From contig NZ_CYSR01000021.1 in the NCBI RefSeq assembly GCF_001458395.1, positions 372,001 through 436,000 of the forward strand: a stretch of DNA of 64,000 nt, in the 5' to 3' direction. The stretch is from Leisingera aquaemixtae. Its GTDB lineage: Bacteria > Pseudomonadota > Alphaproteobacteria > Rhodobacterales > Rhodobacteraceae. The notes under the pieces are model-generated. The model searched no databases. It was given only the letters and a program-made list of their open reading frames with translations, and was not told where the DNA came from. The position numbers and the translations under genes were made by a program. This document shows, one piece after another, positions 36,124 to 45,350 of this stretch. Numbering within the stretch: position 1 is the stretch's first letter; every line of letters begins with the position of its first letter.

Positions 36124-36887
36124 CGCCCGGGTTCAGAGCCCGTCAACGTCTCTAAACGCCGCGCCTGCCGCGTGCTGGGACAACACCGATCCACTCTGCG
36201 GCGTATCCCGCAAGGCCGCGCAGACGCGGATAGATTGGTGGCTGACATGATCGAACTGGCCCGGCAGTACGGCCGATATGGCTGCCGCAGGATCGCAGCG
36301 CTGCTGCGAGAGGCCGGTTGGTCTGTCAGTGACGGACGTATCGAGCGGGCGTGGCGGCGAGAGGGGCTAAAGGTTCCGGAAAAATAACCGAAGAAGGGAC
36401 GGCTCTGGCTGAATGACGGATCAAGGTGACCTCAGCACTCCAGGCGGTCACGGCAGCGAAGGCTGTATTACTTAGTCCTATTGTCCGCCAGCCCGCTATT
36501 GTGATGACAATGCGATGCTCGGATTCTGAATTGTTGGTGATACTGCTTGCGGGCTATGCATCCGCGAAGACCCCCGCGAAATCACTCAGGACCTTTCACG
36601 GTTCGTGCCGCATGTGATTTCGGTGTAAATTCCGCCCGATTGAGGTCAACGCGAAAGTACTTGGGCAAGTGCTACTGTCAAAGGAAGTATGATGTGTAAA
36701 ACTTCAGACTTGATCTGACGGACACCTCAGCTTTCCGTGCTGAATACGGTCTGGCGGCTGTCCGATGGTTCGGAAGCTGGAGGATTGGCAGCAGCACTGC
36801 AACGAGGACAGACCACGCAGCGCGATCGGATATAACATCCCGATCGCCAGGCATTATCCCGATGGCGTCGCCAGCCCGTCATCGTGA
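36124..36887 (+). pseudogene. Decayed IS3-family transposase (OrfB) remnant
   Basis: Positions 36124-36413 read VSKRRACRVLGQHRST, then GRADADRLVADMIELA and RYGCRRIAALLREAGW, the N-terminal HTH_21 part of an IS3-family OrfB, with a stop (TAA at 36385) where the family has Gln, and further in-frame KKGRLWLNDGS. Positions 36735-36887 read LNTVWRLSDGSEA in one frame and LEDWQQHCNEDRPRSAIGYN to ASPSS-stop in another, the transposase C-terminus with a frameshift. The middle is unrecognisable. It marks an old insertion between the stressosome and secreted-protein genes. Confidence 0.85.
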
Positions 36888-37091
36888 AACAGCCGGGAAA
36901 CTCCAGCGCCCCGCGGTAAAGCACTGGGACTCAGAGCACAGCCCTCAGACTCCCGCTGAGAACGAGGGACAGGCGCGGCGCAGGTCGCGGGCAGCTCGCT
37001 CGCGGCCCTCCCTTGTCAAATTACCCAGCACTGTCCGCTCTGCACGGACGCGAGTTACTCAGACATTTCAAACCCGCCGGGAAGGTTTTTG
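36888..37091. other. Insertion-element margin without gene
   Basis: About 200 bases between the transposase remnant and the convergent secreted-protein gene. They include GAACGAGGGAC and TCCCGCTGA, possibly part of the old element's end, but no terminal inverted repeat pair could be fixed. Confidence 0.35.
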
Positions 37092-37595
37092 TTACAACCC
37101 CAGCTTCGAACGGGCTCCCAAAACATTGGATTGAAATTTGTACCCCTTTTTCATCCCGGAGTACTTTTTAATTCCGGAATTCTTTCCGGCCAGCGGCCAC
37201 CATTCCGGATCATTGGGCCAGCTGCGCCAAACGGTTCCCCAGCGGTCAACGACATGGGAAATACACGTCTGTTCGCCAAGGCTTTTGCCTGCCTGATCGC
37301 CGTTCGGCCAGTACCAGGACAGCTGATGGCAGACGCGGCCCTGAGGGTCGATTGTCCATTCCCCGGCGCCCAGGCTTTCACTGTTTTCGCCGCACCAGGC
37401 GCGGGCTTGCTGGTTGGGGGCATAGTAAATGCCGCCGCCGCACCCTTCGGCCCAGATGTCAGTCTTTCCGGCATAGATCCCCGCAATGCGTTGCGGAGAG
37501 GCGGGCTTGGCGCTGCGAGGTTTCGGATCCGCGAGAACAAGCGACGGAAGGGCGCCCAGAAGGACAGTTGCGGCGAGTTTCGCAGCCAATTTCAT
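37092..37595 (-). CDS. Secreted DUF995-like protein
   Basis: A 167-residue exported protein with a signal peptide (MKLAAKLAATVLLGALPSLV, cleavage near LADP) and start preceded by GGAGA. The body is rich in Trp and Cys: AGIYAGKTDIWAEGCGGGIY, EWTIDPQGRVCHQLSWYW, SWPNDPEWWPL. This layout (GKT, W..DPQGRVC, WP.D.E.W) resembles DUF995 periplasmic proteins of rhizobia and roseobacters. Four cysteines suggest two disulfides. Function unknown. Confidence 0.65.
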   Translation of the reverse strand: MKLAAKLAATVLLGALPSLVLADPKPRSAKPASPQRIAGIYAGKTDIWAEGCGGGIYYAPNQQARAWCGENSESLGAGEWTIDPQGRVCHQLSWYWPNGDQAGKSLGEQTCISHVVDRWGTVWRSWPNDPEWWPLAGKNSGIKKYSGMKKGYKFQSNVLGARSKLGL

Positions 37596-37735
37596 GTAAA
37601 ATCTCCTACGGTTAACAGCAGGCGGTCAACAAAGGCCGCCCTGGAATTTTGCGTGTTTCGTGCCTGGCCCCTGATGGCTGGTTTGCCTGAAGCCGTTGCC
37701 TTGGAAGCCAAGGCCGCTGCCGGGACACGGTCTCT

Positions 37736-38647
37736 TCAGAACAGAAAGCTGGACCCGTCGTCGAGCTGTTCGACGGTCGTGTTCTGCACCGTTATTGTGA
37801 CATTTCCGAAGTAGACGAACACATCCTCGCCCTGCTGGTCAAAATCCACACCATTCATGCCGGACGCTCCGCTTTTCACATGAATTTTGTCAATGCCGAT
37901 TTCGAAGTCGGTAATGACGTCTGTGTGATCGTTCCGTCTGAACACAAAGACATCAGCGCCAGCCCCGCCGGTAAGCAGGTCATCGCTTTGCCCGCCTGTC
38001 AGGGTGTCTTGCCCGCCGCCGCCGCGCAGGGTGTCATTGCCGGCACCGCCAGATAACCTGTCGTTTCCCTTGTTCCCAATCAGCGTGTCGTCCCCGGAAC
38101 CGCCGGCAAGTTTGTCACGCCCGCGTCCGGCGATGAGTTGATCACTGCCGTCTCCGCCTTGCAGCAGATCCCGTCCGCCGCCGCCCAGCAGCCGGTCATC
38201 GCCGCCCCCGCCTGTCAGCGTGTCGTTGCCTGCTCCGCCCCATGCGGTGTCGTTGCCAGTGCCAAGACGGAGAGCATCACTTCCGCCCAGCGACCGGATT
38301 TCGAGACCGGTGCCAAGGTTCAGGGAAATGTCGTCATCTCCGGAAAACAGTCTCCGCATCAGTTGCGGAGCGCTCATCGCCTCATACTCCGCATAAGGGA
38401 GTGCGAAACCCGAAATCGAGACGAGCGACGTGTCACCGTCGGAATAGGACAGTGAATAGATTTCCCAGTCACTTTGGAGTGTGCTGGTGAAGTTACCTGT
38501 CAGCGTCAGAACAGAGCCATCAAGGGCAGTCATCTCGATTGAGAAGCTGTCGATTTCAGTGCTCGCGGTCTCATCGAAATTCTCGAATGCCAGGAGTCTG
38601 ATCAGAGTCGGCGCGCCATTTAAACCGCCGATAAATGCGTTAGCCAT
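37736..38647 (-). CDS. RTX-type calcium-binding repeat protein
   Basis: A 303-residue protein whose residues about 125-225 are RTX nonapeptide repeats (GGAGNDTLTGGGGDDRLLGG and similar; at least eight units of GGxGxDxLx), which fold as calcium-filled beta-rolls after type I secretion. The C-terminus ADVFVFRRNDHTDVITDFEIGIDKI is the usual cap and secretion region. The N-terminal 100 residues (beta-rich, no catalytic motif seen) differ from known toxins or proteases, so an adhesin, surface or cargo-binding role is more likely. No type I secretion genes are adjacent. Confidence 0.87.
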   Translation of the reverse strand: MANAFIGGLNGAPTLIRLLAFENFDETASTEIDSFSIEMTALDGSVLTLTGNFTSTLQSDWEIYSLSYSDGDTSLVSISGFALPYAEYEAMSAPQLMRRLFSGDDDISLNLGTGLEIRSLGGSDALRLGTGNDTAWGGAGNDTLTGGGGDDRLLGGGGRDLLQGGDGSDQLIAGRGRDKLAGGSGDDTLIGNKGNDRLSGGAGNDTLRGGGGQDTLTGGQSDDLLTGGAGADVFVFRRNDHTDVITDFEIGIDKIHVKSGASGMNGVDFDQQGEDVFVYFGNVTITVQNTTVEQLDDGSSFLF

Positions 38648-39321
38648 GGCATGTGTCTTTCTGCTGTGTAAACTTCATCGTGCTTATACCGGTAGAACAG
38701 CACCGGGGAAAAACAATCGATTTTCAATAAATCCTACCTGAAGGCCGGATTTGAATAGATTTTCGAGGCCAAAGCGGCCTGACGGGCAAAACTGTTTCCA
38801 ACTTCTGAACTGTTCTGTGTGCAAACCGCAAGCGGAGACCCTGCGGCCTGAGAATCGTGCCGCGTTTTGCCTGGCGGCCGGCCTGCGTTTTGACCGTACA
38901 AAGCCCCGGATTTCCTCGGCTTCTTCGATTCTCAGCAGCCATTCAGCAGCTGCGCGCATTAGCGGGTCCGGGCGGAACGCTAAGCACGAGAGCGGCTCGT
39001 TGGATCAGGTTTTCTCAACAATTCCCCGCGGGCCGCGGGATTGTTATCCCATAAGCGGCACCCCCAAGGGAAATTCAGGAAAAATTTGAAGAAATTTTGA
39101 CAAAGCCGGTTTCAAGCAGGACATTGGCCGCCATGTAGCCTGCTCTGCTTTTTTTTTCGCGCGGAACCGCTGTGGGGACAGTTTTCGCGCACATCAGACA
39201 GCAGTGCTGGCCTGCTTGGGGGTCGGGGGACCGTGGCAAACGAACGTGTTGTTTTGTGCTTAGCAGGTGTGTGCCTGCCAGCTCTCGAAATGCAGTGCCG
39301 CTGCATTCGGAGGGCGCTTGA
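38648..39321. promoter_or_regulatory. Long leader/intergenic region before the exopolysaccharide genes
   Basis: A 674-base spacer between divergent genes. It contains a strong imperfect hairpin at 39017-39045 (AACAAT...ATTGTT closing a GC core) and a complete terminator-like structure at 39115-39157. A 112-codon open frame (38751-39089) has no recognisable content or good ribosome site. A TTGACA at 39097-39102 is a possible -35 element. Confidence 0.5.
39115..39157 (+). terminator. Terminator or attenuator upstream of the GH18-NodB-GT2 gene
   Basis: AGCAGG-ACAT pairs with ATGT-ag-CCTGCT around TGGCCGCC, followed by CTGC and nine T. It points in the plus direction, yet no plus-strand gene precedes it, so it either ends a small RNA or attenuates the polysaccharide operon whose start is 165 bases downstream. 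Confidence 0.7.
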
Positions 39322-42300
39322 GTGAAACGGTTTTCCTTTCATCAGGATAGGCTGGAAACAGTCGTGTCGTCCCGCAAAGTGTTCGACGACCCGAAACGAA
39401 TCCGGGCGCGCCGGGCCAGGGCTGTGGTCATCGCCCTGGTAACGGCTGTCCTATGCTGGGCGATCCTGTTCCTTGACGGCTCGTTCTCCTTGCAGTCCGC
39501 GCTGCGTGAACTGAACCCCTTTCACCGGGACAACCGCAGTCATGTTCATCCAGCCGGGGACAGCAACGGTCAGCACGAGCTGACCCATCTGGTGTCGGCG
39601 TCACCGGTCCCTCAGGCTGCGCCCGCCTGCGAAACAGGACACAAACAGCCCGTGTTTTCGGCGATGGCAGACCCAGGGGACCCGCGGGTCTTCGGCCACG
39701 TGCCCGTGTCGTCTGAAGGGGCATTTTTGTCGCTGGAAGACAGCTGCGGCCAACTGGGCGTGGTTGTGCCGGAATGGATCAGCATCGTCGAAGAACAGGA
39801 CCGCCCTGCAGTGTCCCTGATCAGCAAGGACACCCGGATTTCTGTTGAAGAATACATGTCCGGCGCCGCTGTGCGTCCGCAGCTTCTGCCGGCAGTCCTG
39901 CTGGGAGAGAAGAGGAAAGAAGAGGCTTTTCTGGACAGTATCGCTGATGCGGCACAAGCACCGGCCCTTGCCGAAGGCATGGCCGGCGCTGTGGCCGCCT
40001 TGAACGCCCAGGGGGCGTGCCTGGATTTCACCGGATTGGACCCCGACGCCTTCCAGCGCCTTAGGCCGCTGATGTCGCGCTTTTCTGATACCTTCCGCTC
40101 TCGCGGGCTGACAGCCTGCACCATTCTTGCAGGCAGCCAGGCTGAGTGGAAGGACGCGGAACTGACCGGTCTGTTTGATCAGGTTATCCTGAAGCTCTTC
40201 CAGGAGCCCTGGGCGGAATCCGTGCCTGGCCCGCTTGCCCCGTACAACTGGATTGAGGATGTGGCAGCTGAGGCGGTGCAAGCCATCGGTGCAAAAAAGC
40301 TGGTTGTCGCGATCGGAAATTTCGCCGTTGAGTGGACCTCCGGGTCATCGAAACCGGAGCTGCTGTCTTATTCGGAAGCGATGCAGAGAATGAGCGCCGC
40401 CGGAGCGGACCTGCGCTTCAGCGCAAAATCCTCCAACAGCTTCAGCCGCTACCGTGACGCACAGGGGCAGCAGCGCAGGATCTGGATGCTGGATGCCGCA
40501 TCCGCGCACAACCAGCTGCTCCGCCTGAAAGAGCTCGGCATTGCAAATGTCGCTGTCTGGTCGCTCGGCCAGGAGGACCCCGGCATCTGGAAAGTTCTGC
40601 AGCATCAGAATGCTGCCAAGGATGTTCTGGAAGCTGAACTTGCCGTTGCCGAGCTCAACAACTTTGTCGATTACAAGGGTCAGGGCGCCTTCATCCGCAT
40701 CGACCAGCGCGCATCGGCCGGTGTCCGTCAGGTGACCTTCGAGGCCGAGACCGGGCTGGTCACGGACCAGAGCTACAGCCGGCTGCCCAAGCCGTATTCG
40801 ATCGAGCTTTACGGCAAGCCCGAACGGCGCAAGCTCGTGCTGACCTTCGATGACGGCCCGCACGAAAGGTTCACCAAGGAGATCCTGGACATCCTGCAGG
40901 AAGAGCAGGTGCCCGGCGCCTTCTTCGTCGTTGGCACCAGTGTCATGAATTCTCCCGACCTGGTCGCCCGGATGGTTGATGAGGGGCACGAGATTGGCGC
41001 GCACAGCTTTTCCCATCCGAGAATGGACCAGATCTCCCAGACCCGTGTCGATCTGGAATTTGCGCTTCTGGACAAGATCCTGGCTGGATCAGCCGGCCGG
41101 AAAACCATGCTCTACCGCGAGCCGTTTCAGCGCCGCGGCGGACCGATCAGCGCAGAACGTGCCGCCTCGCTGGAGGCTGCCGAAGCCCGCGGGTTCACCA
41201 TTGCAGGTATGGAAATTGTCCCCAAAGACTGGGAAGGCTGGGACAGCGGGAAGATCGCGAACTATGTGATCGGCGAGGTGGAGCAGGGAAACGGCAATGT
41301 CATCCTTCTGCACGATGGCGGCCAGGACCGCACCGCGACCGTGGAAGCCGTCCGCCCGATTATCCGGTCGCTCCGGGCAAAAGGCTATGAGTTCACGACG
41401 CTCGCGGATCTTCTGGGCACCAACCGCGCGGCCTTGATGCCCGTGGCCCAGGGCGGCTCTCCGGCCTTCGACCGGGTGTCTTTCTCCTTGGTCTGGATGG
41501 CGCAACAGGCGGTCGTGGTTGTTTTCTGGGTGGTGCTAGCAATCGGCCTTCTCCGCTCGGTCGGCATTCTGATCCTGGCGCTTTTGAACCGCCGCGAACG
41601 GTTTACGCCGTTGCAGAGGCAGCCGAAGGTTGCCGTGGTTATCCCTGCCCATAACGAAGCAAAGGTGATTGCCCAATGCGTCGAAAGCGTCCGGGCGAGC
41701 GGTTACAAAAACCTGGAAATCATCGTGGTGGACGACGGCTCGACCGATGACACGCTGCTTGAGGTCCTGAAGTTCGGCCACAAAAGCGAGGTGCGCCTCA
41801 TCTCGCAGCCGAACCAGGGAAAATGGAGCGCGCTGAACAGGGCCATCCAAAGCACCGACGCAGAATTTGCGGTTTGCATCGATGCGGACACGCAGGTCTG
41901 CAAAGACGCGATCACCCATCTGGTCAGGCATTTCGCAGACCCGAAAACCGGCGCGGTGGCAGGCAAGATCATCGCAGGCAACCGCGTGAACCTGCTGACC
42001 CGCCTGCAAGCTTTTGAATATGCGACCTCCCAGAACGTCGAACGGAAGGCCTTCGACCTGATCAACGGTATCCTGGTGGTCCCCGGCGCCATTGGCGCCT
42101 GGCGGGTCGAAGCTTTGAAGAAGGCGGGCTTGTTCAGTGAGGAAACCCTGACCGAAGACACCGACCTCACAATTCAGGTGAACCGGGCGGGCTATACTGT
42201 GGTGTTCGAGCCCAAAGCCAAGGCCTACACCGAGGTGCCGGAGAATGTGGGCCAGCTCCTGAAGCAGCGGCTCCGCTGGTCCCTGGGCATGTTCCAAAGC

Positions 42301-42744
42301 GCCTGGAAGCATAAACGGGCGATCCTCGAGGGGCGTCCGATCGGCCTGGTGTCCATTTCGGACATGTTCGTGTTCGGCTATGTCTTCCCGCTGCTGGCCC
42401 CCATCGCTGACCTGTTTGTGATCTTTATGATGTACAACCTCATGGCAGGCGGCTGGACGGGCGATGTTGGCAGCACCCAGCAAGTGCAAACGATGCAATA
42501 CCTCTGGGCCTTTCTGGCGCTGCCGGCCTTGGAGCTGCTGATCGCCGCCATTGCGATCACCACCGACAAGGACGAAAGCAACTGGTCCCTGCTGCTGTTC
42601 CCGCTGCAAAGGCTGGTGTACCGCCCGCTCCTGTATTTTTCGGTCATCCGCTCGATCCTGCGTGCCGTAACCGGACGTTTAGCCAACTGGGGTAGCGTCA
42701 AACGTCACGGGCGCGATTACGGTTTGGTGGCCGGCAACACATGA
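39322..42744 (+). CDS. Trifunctional GH18-like / polysaccharide deacetylase / family 2 glycosyltransferase
   Basis: A 1140-residue membrane protein. Domains: transmembrane helix (about 33-52); extracytoplasmic GH18-like barrel (about 110-455); NodB deacetylase (about 500-690: TFDDGPHERF with Asp510/Asp511 and metal ligands HSFSH at 561-565); helix (about 715-745); GT2 synthase (about 765-1000: VVIPAHNEA, DDGSTDD at 804, DAD at 854, TEDTD at 944, QRLRW at 982); three to four C-terminal helices. It resembles PgaB plus PgaC in one chain, suggesting synthesis, export and de-N-acetylation of a hexosamine polymer. Start GTG with GGAGGG upstream. Overlaps the next gene by four bases. Confidence 0.88.
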   Translation: MKRFSFHQDRLETVVSSRKVFDDPKRIRARRARAVVIALVTAVLCWAILFLDGSFSLQSALRELNPFHRDNRSHVHPAGDSNGQHELTHLVSASPVPQAAPACETGHKQPVFSAMADPGDPRVFGHVPVSSEGAFLSLEDSCGQLGVVVPEWISIVEEQDRPAVSLISKDTRISVEEYMSGAAVRPQLLPAVLLGEKRKEEAFLDSIADAAQAPALAEGMAGAVAALNAQGACLDFTGLDPDAFQRLRPLMSRFSDTFRSRGLTACTILAGSQAEWKDAELTGLFDQVILKLFQEPWAESVPGPLAPYNWIEDVAAEAVQAIGAKKLVVAIGNFAVEWTSGSSKPELLSYSEAMQRMSAAGADLRFSAKSSNSFSRYRDAQGQQRRIWMLDAASAHNQLLRLKELGIANVAVWSLGQEDPGIWKVLQHQNAAKDVLEAELAVAELNNFVDYKGQGAFIRIDQRASAGVRQVTFEAETGLVTDQSYSRLPKPYSIELYGKPERRKLVLTFDDGPHERFTKEILDILQEEQVPGAFFVVGTSVMNSPDLVARMVDEGHEIGAHSFSHPRMDQISQTRVDLEFALLDKILAGSAGRKTMLYREPFQRRGGPISAERAASLEAAEARGFTIAGMEIVPKDWEGWDSGKIANYVIGEVEQGNGNVILLHDGGQDRTATVEAVRPIIRSLRAKGYEFTTLADLLGTNRAALMPVAQGGSPAFDRVSFSLVWMAQQAVVVVFWVVLAIGLLRSVGILILALLNRRERFTPLQRQPKVAVVIPAHNEAKVIAQCVESVRASGYKNLEIIVVDDGSTDDTLLEVLKFGHKSEVRLISQPNQGKWSALNRAIQSTDAEFAVCIDADTQVCKDAITHLVRHFADPKTGAVAGKIIAGNRVNLLTRLQAFEYATSQNVERKAFDLINGILVVPGAIGAWRVEALKKAGLFSEETLTEDTDLTIQVNRAGYTVVFEPKAKAYTEVPENVGQLLKQRLRWSLGMFQSAWKHKRAILEGRPIGLVSISDMFVFGYVFPLLAPIADLFVIFMMYNLMAGGWTGDVGSTQQVQTMQYLWAFLALPALELLIAAIAITTDKDESNWSLLLFPLQRLVYRPLLYFSVIRSILRAVTGRLANWGSVKRHGRDYGLVAGNT

Positions 42745-45296
42745 AACGCAGATCATTTCTGAAATCGGCGGCGGCCGGTCTGGCGCTGCTGCCGGGCAAG
42801 GGAGCTGCGTCCACGCTGTGGCAGCTGCCGGCGCAGGCGTTTCCGGTTGTTACAAACATCACCGAAGACGTCTCGATCCCGCATCTTATTACGTTGATAG
42901 ATGCGTTTCTCGACCGCAACATGCCGCTGGCCTGCCTCGTCAATCCATTTGACAAGCACGGCCAGCCCTACCCTGCGCAAAGCAAGCTGGCACAGGTGCT
43001 GAACGGGTATATGCTCGGCAGGAACGGTTTGGATGTTGTGCCCTACATTCCGGAGCTGTCCTCGCTTTCTGAGCATTTTCAGGCCCGGGCAGCCCATGAG
43101 GCCCGCTCTGCCCTGCAAACCATGCTGCTGCCGGCGGTGTCCGCCCGAAACACGCGCCGCCTCATGCAGACAATCGCTTGTGCGGATCAGGATGCCCCCG
43201 CTGCTCCGCGGGGGGTGCGTTCCGCTGGCTTCCTCAATCTCCTGTCGGTTCCGGCGCAGTCGGCTCCGGTTCGCTCGGAAACTTGGGAAAACGGTGTTGT
43301 ACGGCTTTTTGGCGGCACGGTGCAGTCCCTAACGGATTTCCACGGCGATGCGGCTGCTGCCGGCATTTCGGCCAGCCAGAACATTCTCTACCTTTCAGCC
43401 CAGGACATCTCCGGGATCGATCTGAACCAGCTGGAGACAGCTGCGGAGCGGTACGCCAGCGCGCTTTCGAAACAAGAGCTGGATGGGGATGTGTCTCTGC
43501 TGCCGGTGACGGACATCCAGCTGCGCGACAGCTACGGGTTCAAGCGTGTGGTGTGCCTGCATGTGCTGCAGCCGCAGGCGGATGATCGCGATCAGGCATC
43601 CGCGTATTCGGCCTTTACGGAATTCCTGAAGGCAGCGGGCATCCCCTATTCGACCGGGGCGGGAGACGCGCAACGGGCCGGCAGCGGTTTTTGGGTTCGG
43701 ACCGATTTTCAGAATGAAGACGCCAAGGCTGACGCCGGGCAGCCCGGCATGTTCCCCATTGATATCGAAGACCCGAGCGCCGCCAAGATCCGGACGGCCC
43801 GGCCGCTGGGGCCAGGCATCGGCGTGACTTTTCCCGCGAACGCGGCCGGACCGCAGGGACTGGGGCCCGCGGGTTTCCTGCAATTCCCGCGCCGCGTCAT
43901 CAGCGGCAGCGGCAGCGGCGTGGTGGAGGCATTTCAATCTGCAACGTCCGGAACTGAAGATGCAGTGGTTTTCCTAAAGCCGGACGCGATTGCATTCCCG
44001 CCGGAGCGGCGCGCACTGGAAGGCCTTCTGCAAGACATGGCGGCCGATGAAGGGACGCAGTTTCTCCTGCTCGAAACGTTTGCCCGGACTGTTGCGCCCG
44101 CGGGACCGCTGCCCGCCCGCTACCGAAAGACGGCTGCCACTGCGCCAGAGCTAATAAAAACACGCCCCCGCCTGGGCGATGCCGGGCGGGAGGAGCTGCT
44201 TGAAGATGCCCGCGTGGCTTGGCGGTATTTCGAGAAATTCACTGACCCTGGCACCGGGCTGTGCCCTGCAACCGTGGATTTCGCGCCAGGCGGGCGGTAT
44301 CACGAGGCCGTTACGATGTGGGATGTCGGCAGCCACATCAACGGGCTATTGGCAGCCAGGCAAATCGGCTTGATCAGCCAGGAGGGATTTGCTGCCGCAA
44401 TCCGCAAGATCCTGCCGAATATCGCGGGCCGGACGTCGCAGGGCCGCCACTTGCCGCAGGGGTGGATACGGACCGACCGCCGCAAGTGGGGCAACAAGAA
44501 CTTTGACGGCTCCGACGCGGGCCGGTTGCTTGCCGCCTTGGACAACCTGCGCCGCAACAGCAATTTCGGCGAACAGCTGGAGGCGCTTGTCGGCTCCTGG
44601 GATCTTCAGCAGGTGATCATTGACGGCGAAATCCACTCTGTCACAGACGGTGAATTGAAGACCTCATACGTGTCCCACAGCGCCCATTATTCGGCATTAG
44701 CCTTCCGGCGGTGGGGGGTGTCCGCAAAGTCCCCGTATGAGGTCTTTGCCAACCGGTCGGAAGCCGATGGGCAGATGGCCCTGCTTGAAGCTGCGGCCAG
44801 GATCGGGCCGATTGGGGCAGAGCCCCTGTTGCTTGAGGCGATGGAATTGGGGATGTCGCAGGAAAGCGCCTATCTGGCTGACGTTCTGTTTGCTGCGCAA
44901 CTGGAGGATTTCCGCGAAACAGGCCGGCTCATCTGCGTCTCGGAAGGGCCAATCGACAAGGCGCCCTGGTTTCTCTACCAGGGTTTGCAGCTGGATGCGG
45001 CGGAGCGCACGTGGGCCTTTGACACCGTCGGGCAGGAGCCGGAGTACCGGACGCCCGAATTCCGCAATGAGAACCTGGCTCTCAGCAGCAAGGCCGCCTT
45101 TCTCTGGTCGGCCTATCAGCCGCATGACTACTCCGAAAAACTGGTCAGCTTCACCAGAAATATTGCCCGGACCAAGAATGGTTTTTCGTCGAGTATCTAC
45201 TTGAAAACCGGGCGGCCGACCGAGGCCTACACGGATCTGAACACAAACGGTGTTATCCTGCAGGCAATTGCGCATCGTCTTGCCGGTTCAGGCTGA
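42741..45296 (+). CDS. Tat-exported DUF3131-domain protein
   Basis: An 851-residue protein with a twin-arginine signal (KRRSFLKSAAAGLALL). Residues about 20-470 are not recognised; about 485-830 match DUF3131, an alpha/alpha-barrel glycoside-hydrolase-like domain: VAWRYFEKFTDPGTGLCPAT, TMWDVGSHINGLLAARQIGL (Trp527 region), LPQGWIRTDRRKWGNKNFDG, and a final YTDLNTNGVILQAIAHRL. ATGA overlap with the synthase gene means a fixed stoichiometry; it probably trims, binds or releases the polymer made by its partner in the periplasm. Substrate unknown. Confidence 0.82.
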   Translation: MKRRSFLKSAAAGLALLPGKGAASTLWQLPAQAFPVVTNITEDVSIPHLITLIDAFLDRNMPLACLVNPFDKHGQPYPAQSKLAQVLNGYMLGRNGLDVVPYIPELSSLSEHFQARAAHEARSALQTMLLPAVSARNTRRLMQTIACADQDAPAAPRGVRSAGFLNLLSVPAQSAPVRSETWENGVVRLFGGTVQSLTDFHGDAAAAGISASQNILYLSAQDISGIDLNQLETAAERYASALSKQELDGDVSLLPVTDIQLRDSYGFKRVVCLHVLQPQADDRDQASAYSAFTEFLKAAGIPYSTGAGDAQRAGSGFWVRTDFQNEDAKADAGQPGMFPIDIEDPSAAKIRTARPLGPGIGVTFPANAAGPQGLGPAGFLQFPRRVISGSGSGVVEAFQSATSGTEDAVVFLKPDAIAFPPERRALEGLLQDMAADEGTQFLLLETFARTVAPAGPLPARYRKTAATAPELIKTRPRLGDAGREELLEDARVAWRYFEKFTDPGTGLCPATVDFAPGGRYHEAVTMWDVGSHINGLLAARQIGLISQEGFAAAIRKILPNIAGRTSQGRHLPQGWIRTDRRKWGNKNFDGSDAGRLLAALDNLRRNSNFGEQLEALVGSWDLQQVIIDGEIHSVTDGELKTSYVSHSAHYSALAFRRWGVSAKSPYEVFANRSEADGQMALLEAAARIGPIGAEPLLLEAMELGMSQESAYLADVLFAAQLEDFRETGRLICVSEGPIDKAPWFLYQGLQLDAAERTWAFDTVGQEPEYRTPEFRNENLALSSKAAFLWSAYQPHDYSEKLVSFTRNIARTKNGFSSSIYLKTGRPTEAYTDLNTNGVILQAIAHRLAGSG

Positions 45297-45350
45297 CTGG
45301 CCCGAACAGGCAAGACGCGGAATGGGAACCGTCTGCACAACAGCTTTGCT

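Noticed and set aside
36426-36720. Continuous transposase reading through the middle of the IS3 remnant
   Set aside because: No DDE-domain motif could be read in any frame between the N- and C-terminal pieces.
38751-39089. 112-codon plus-strand ORF before the polysaccharide terminator
   Set aside because: No ribosome site, no domain, poor codon use; an RNA interpretation of the region is more likely.
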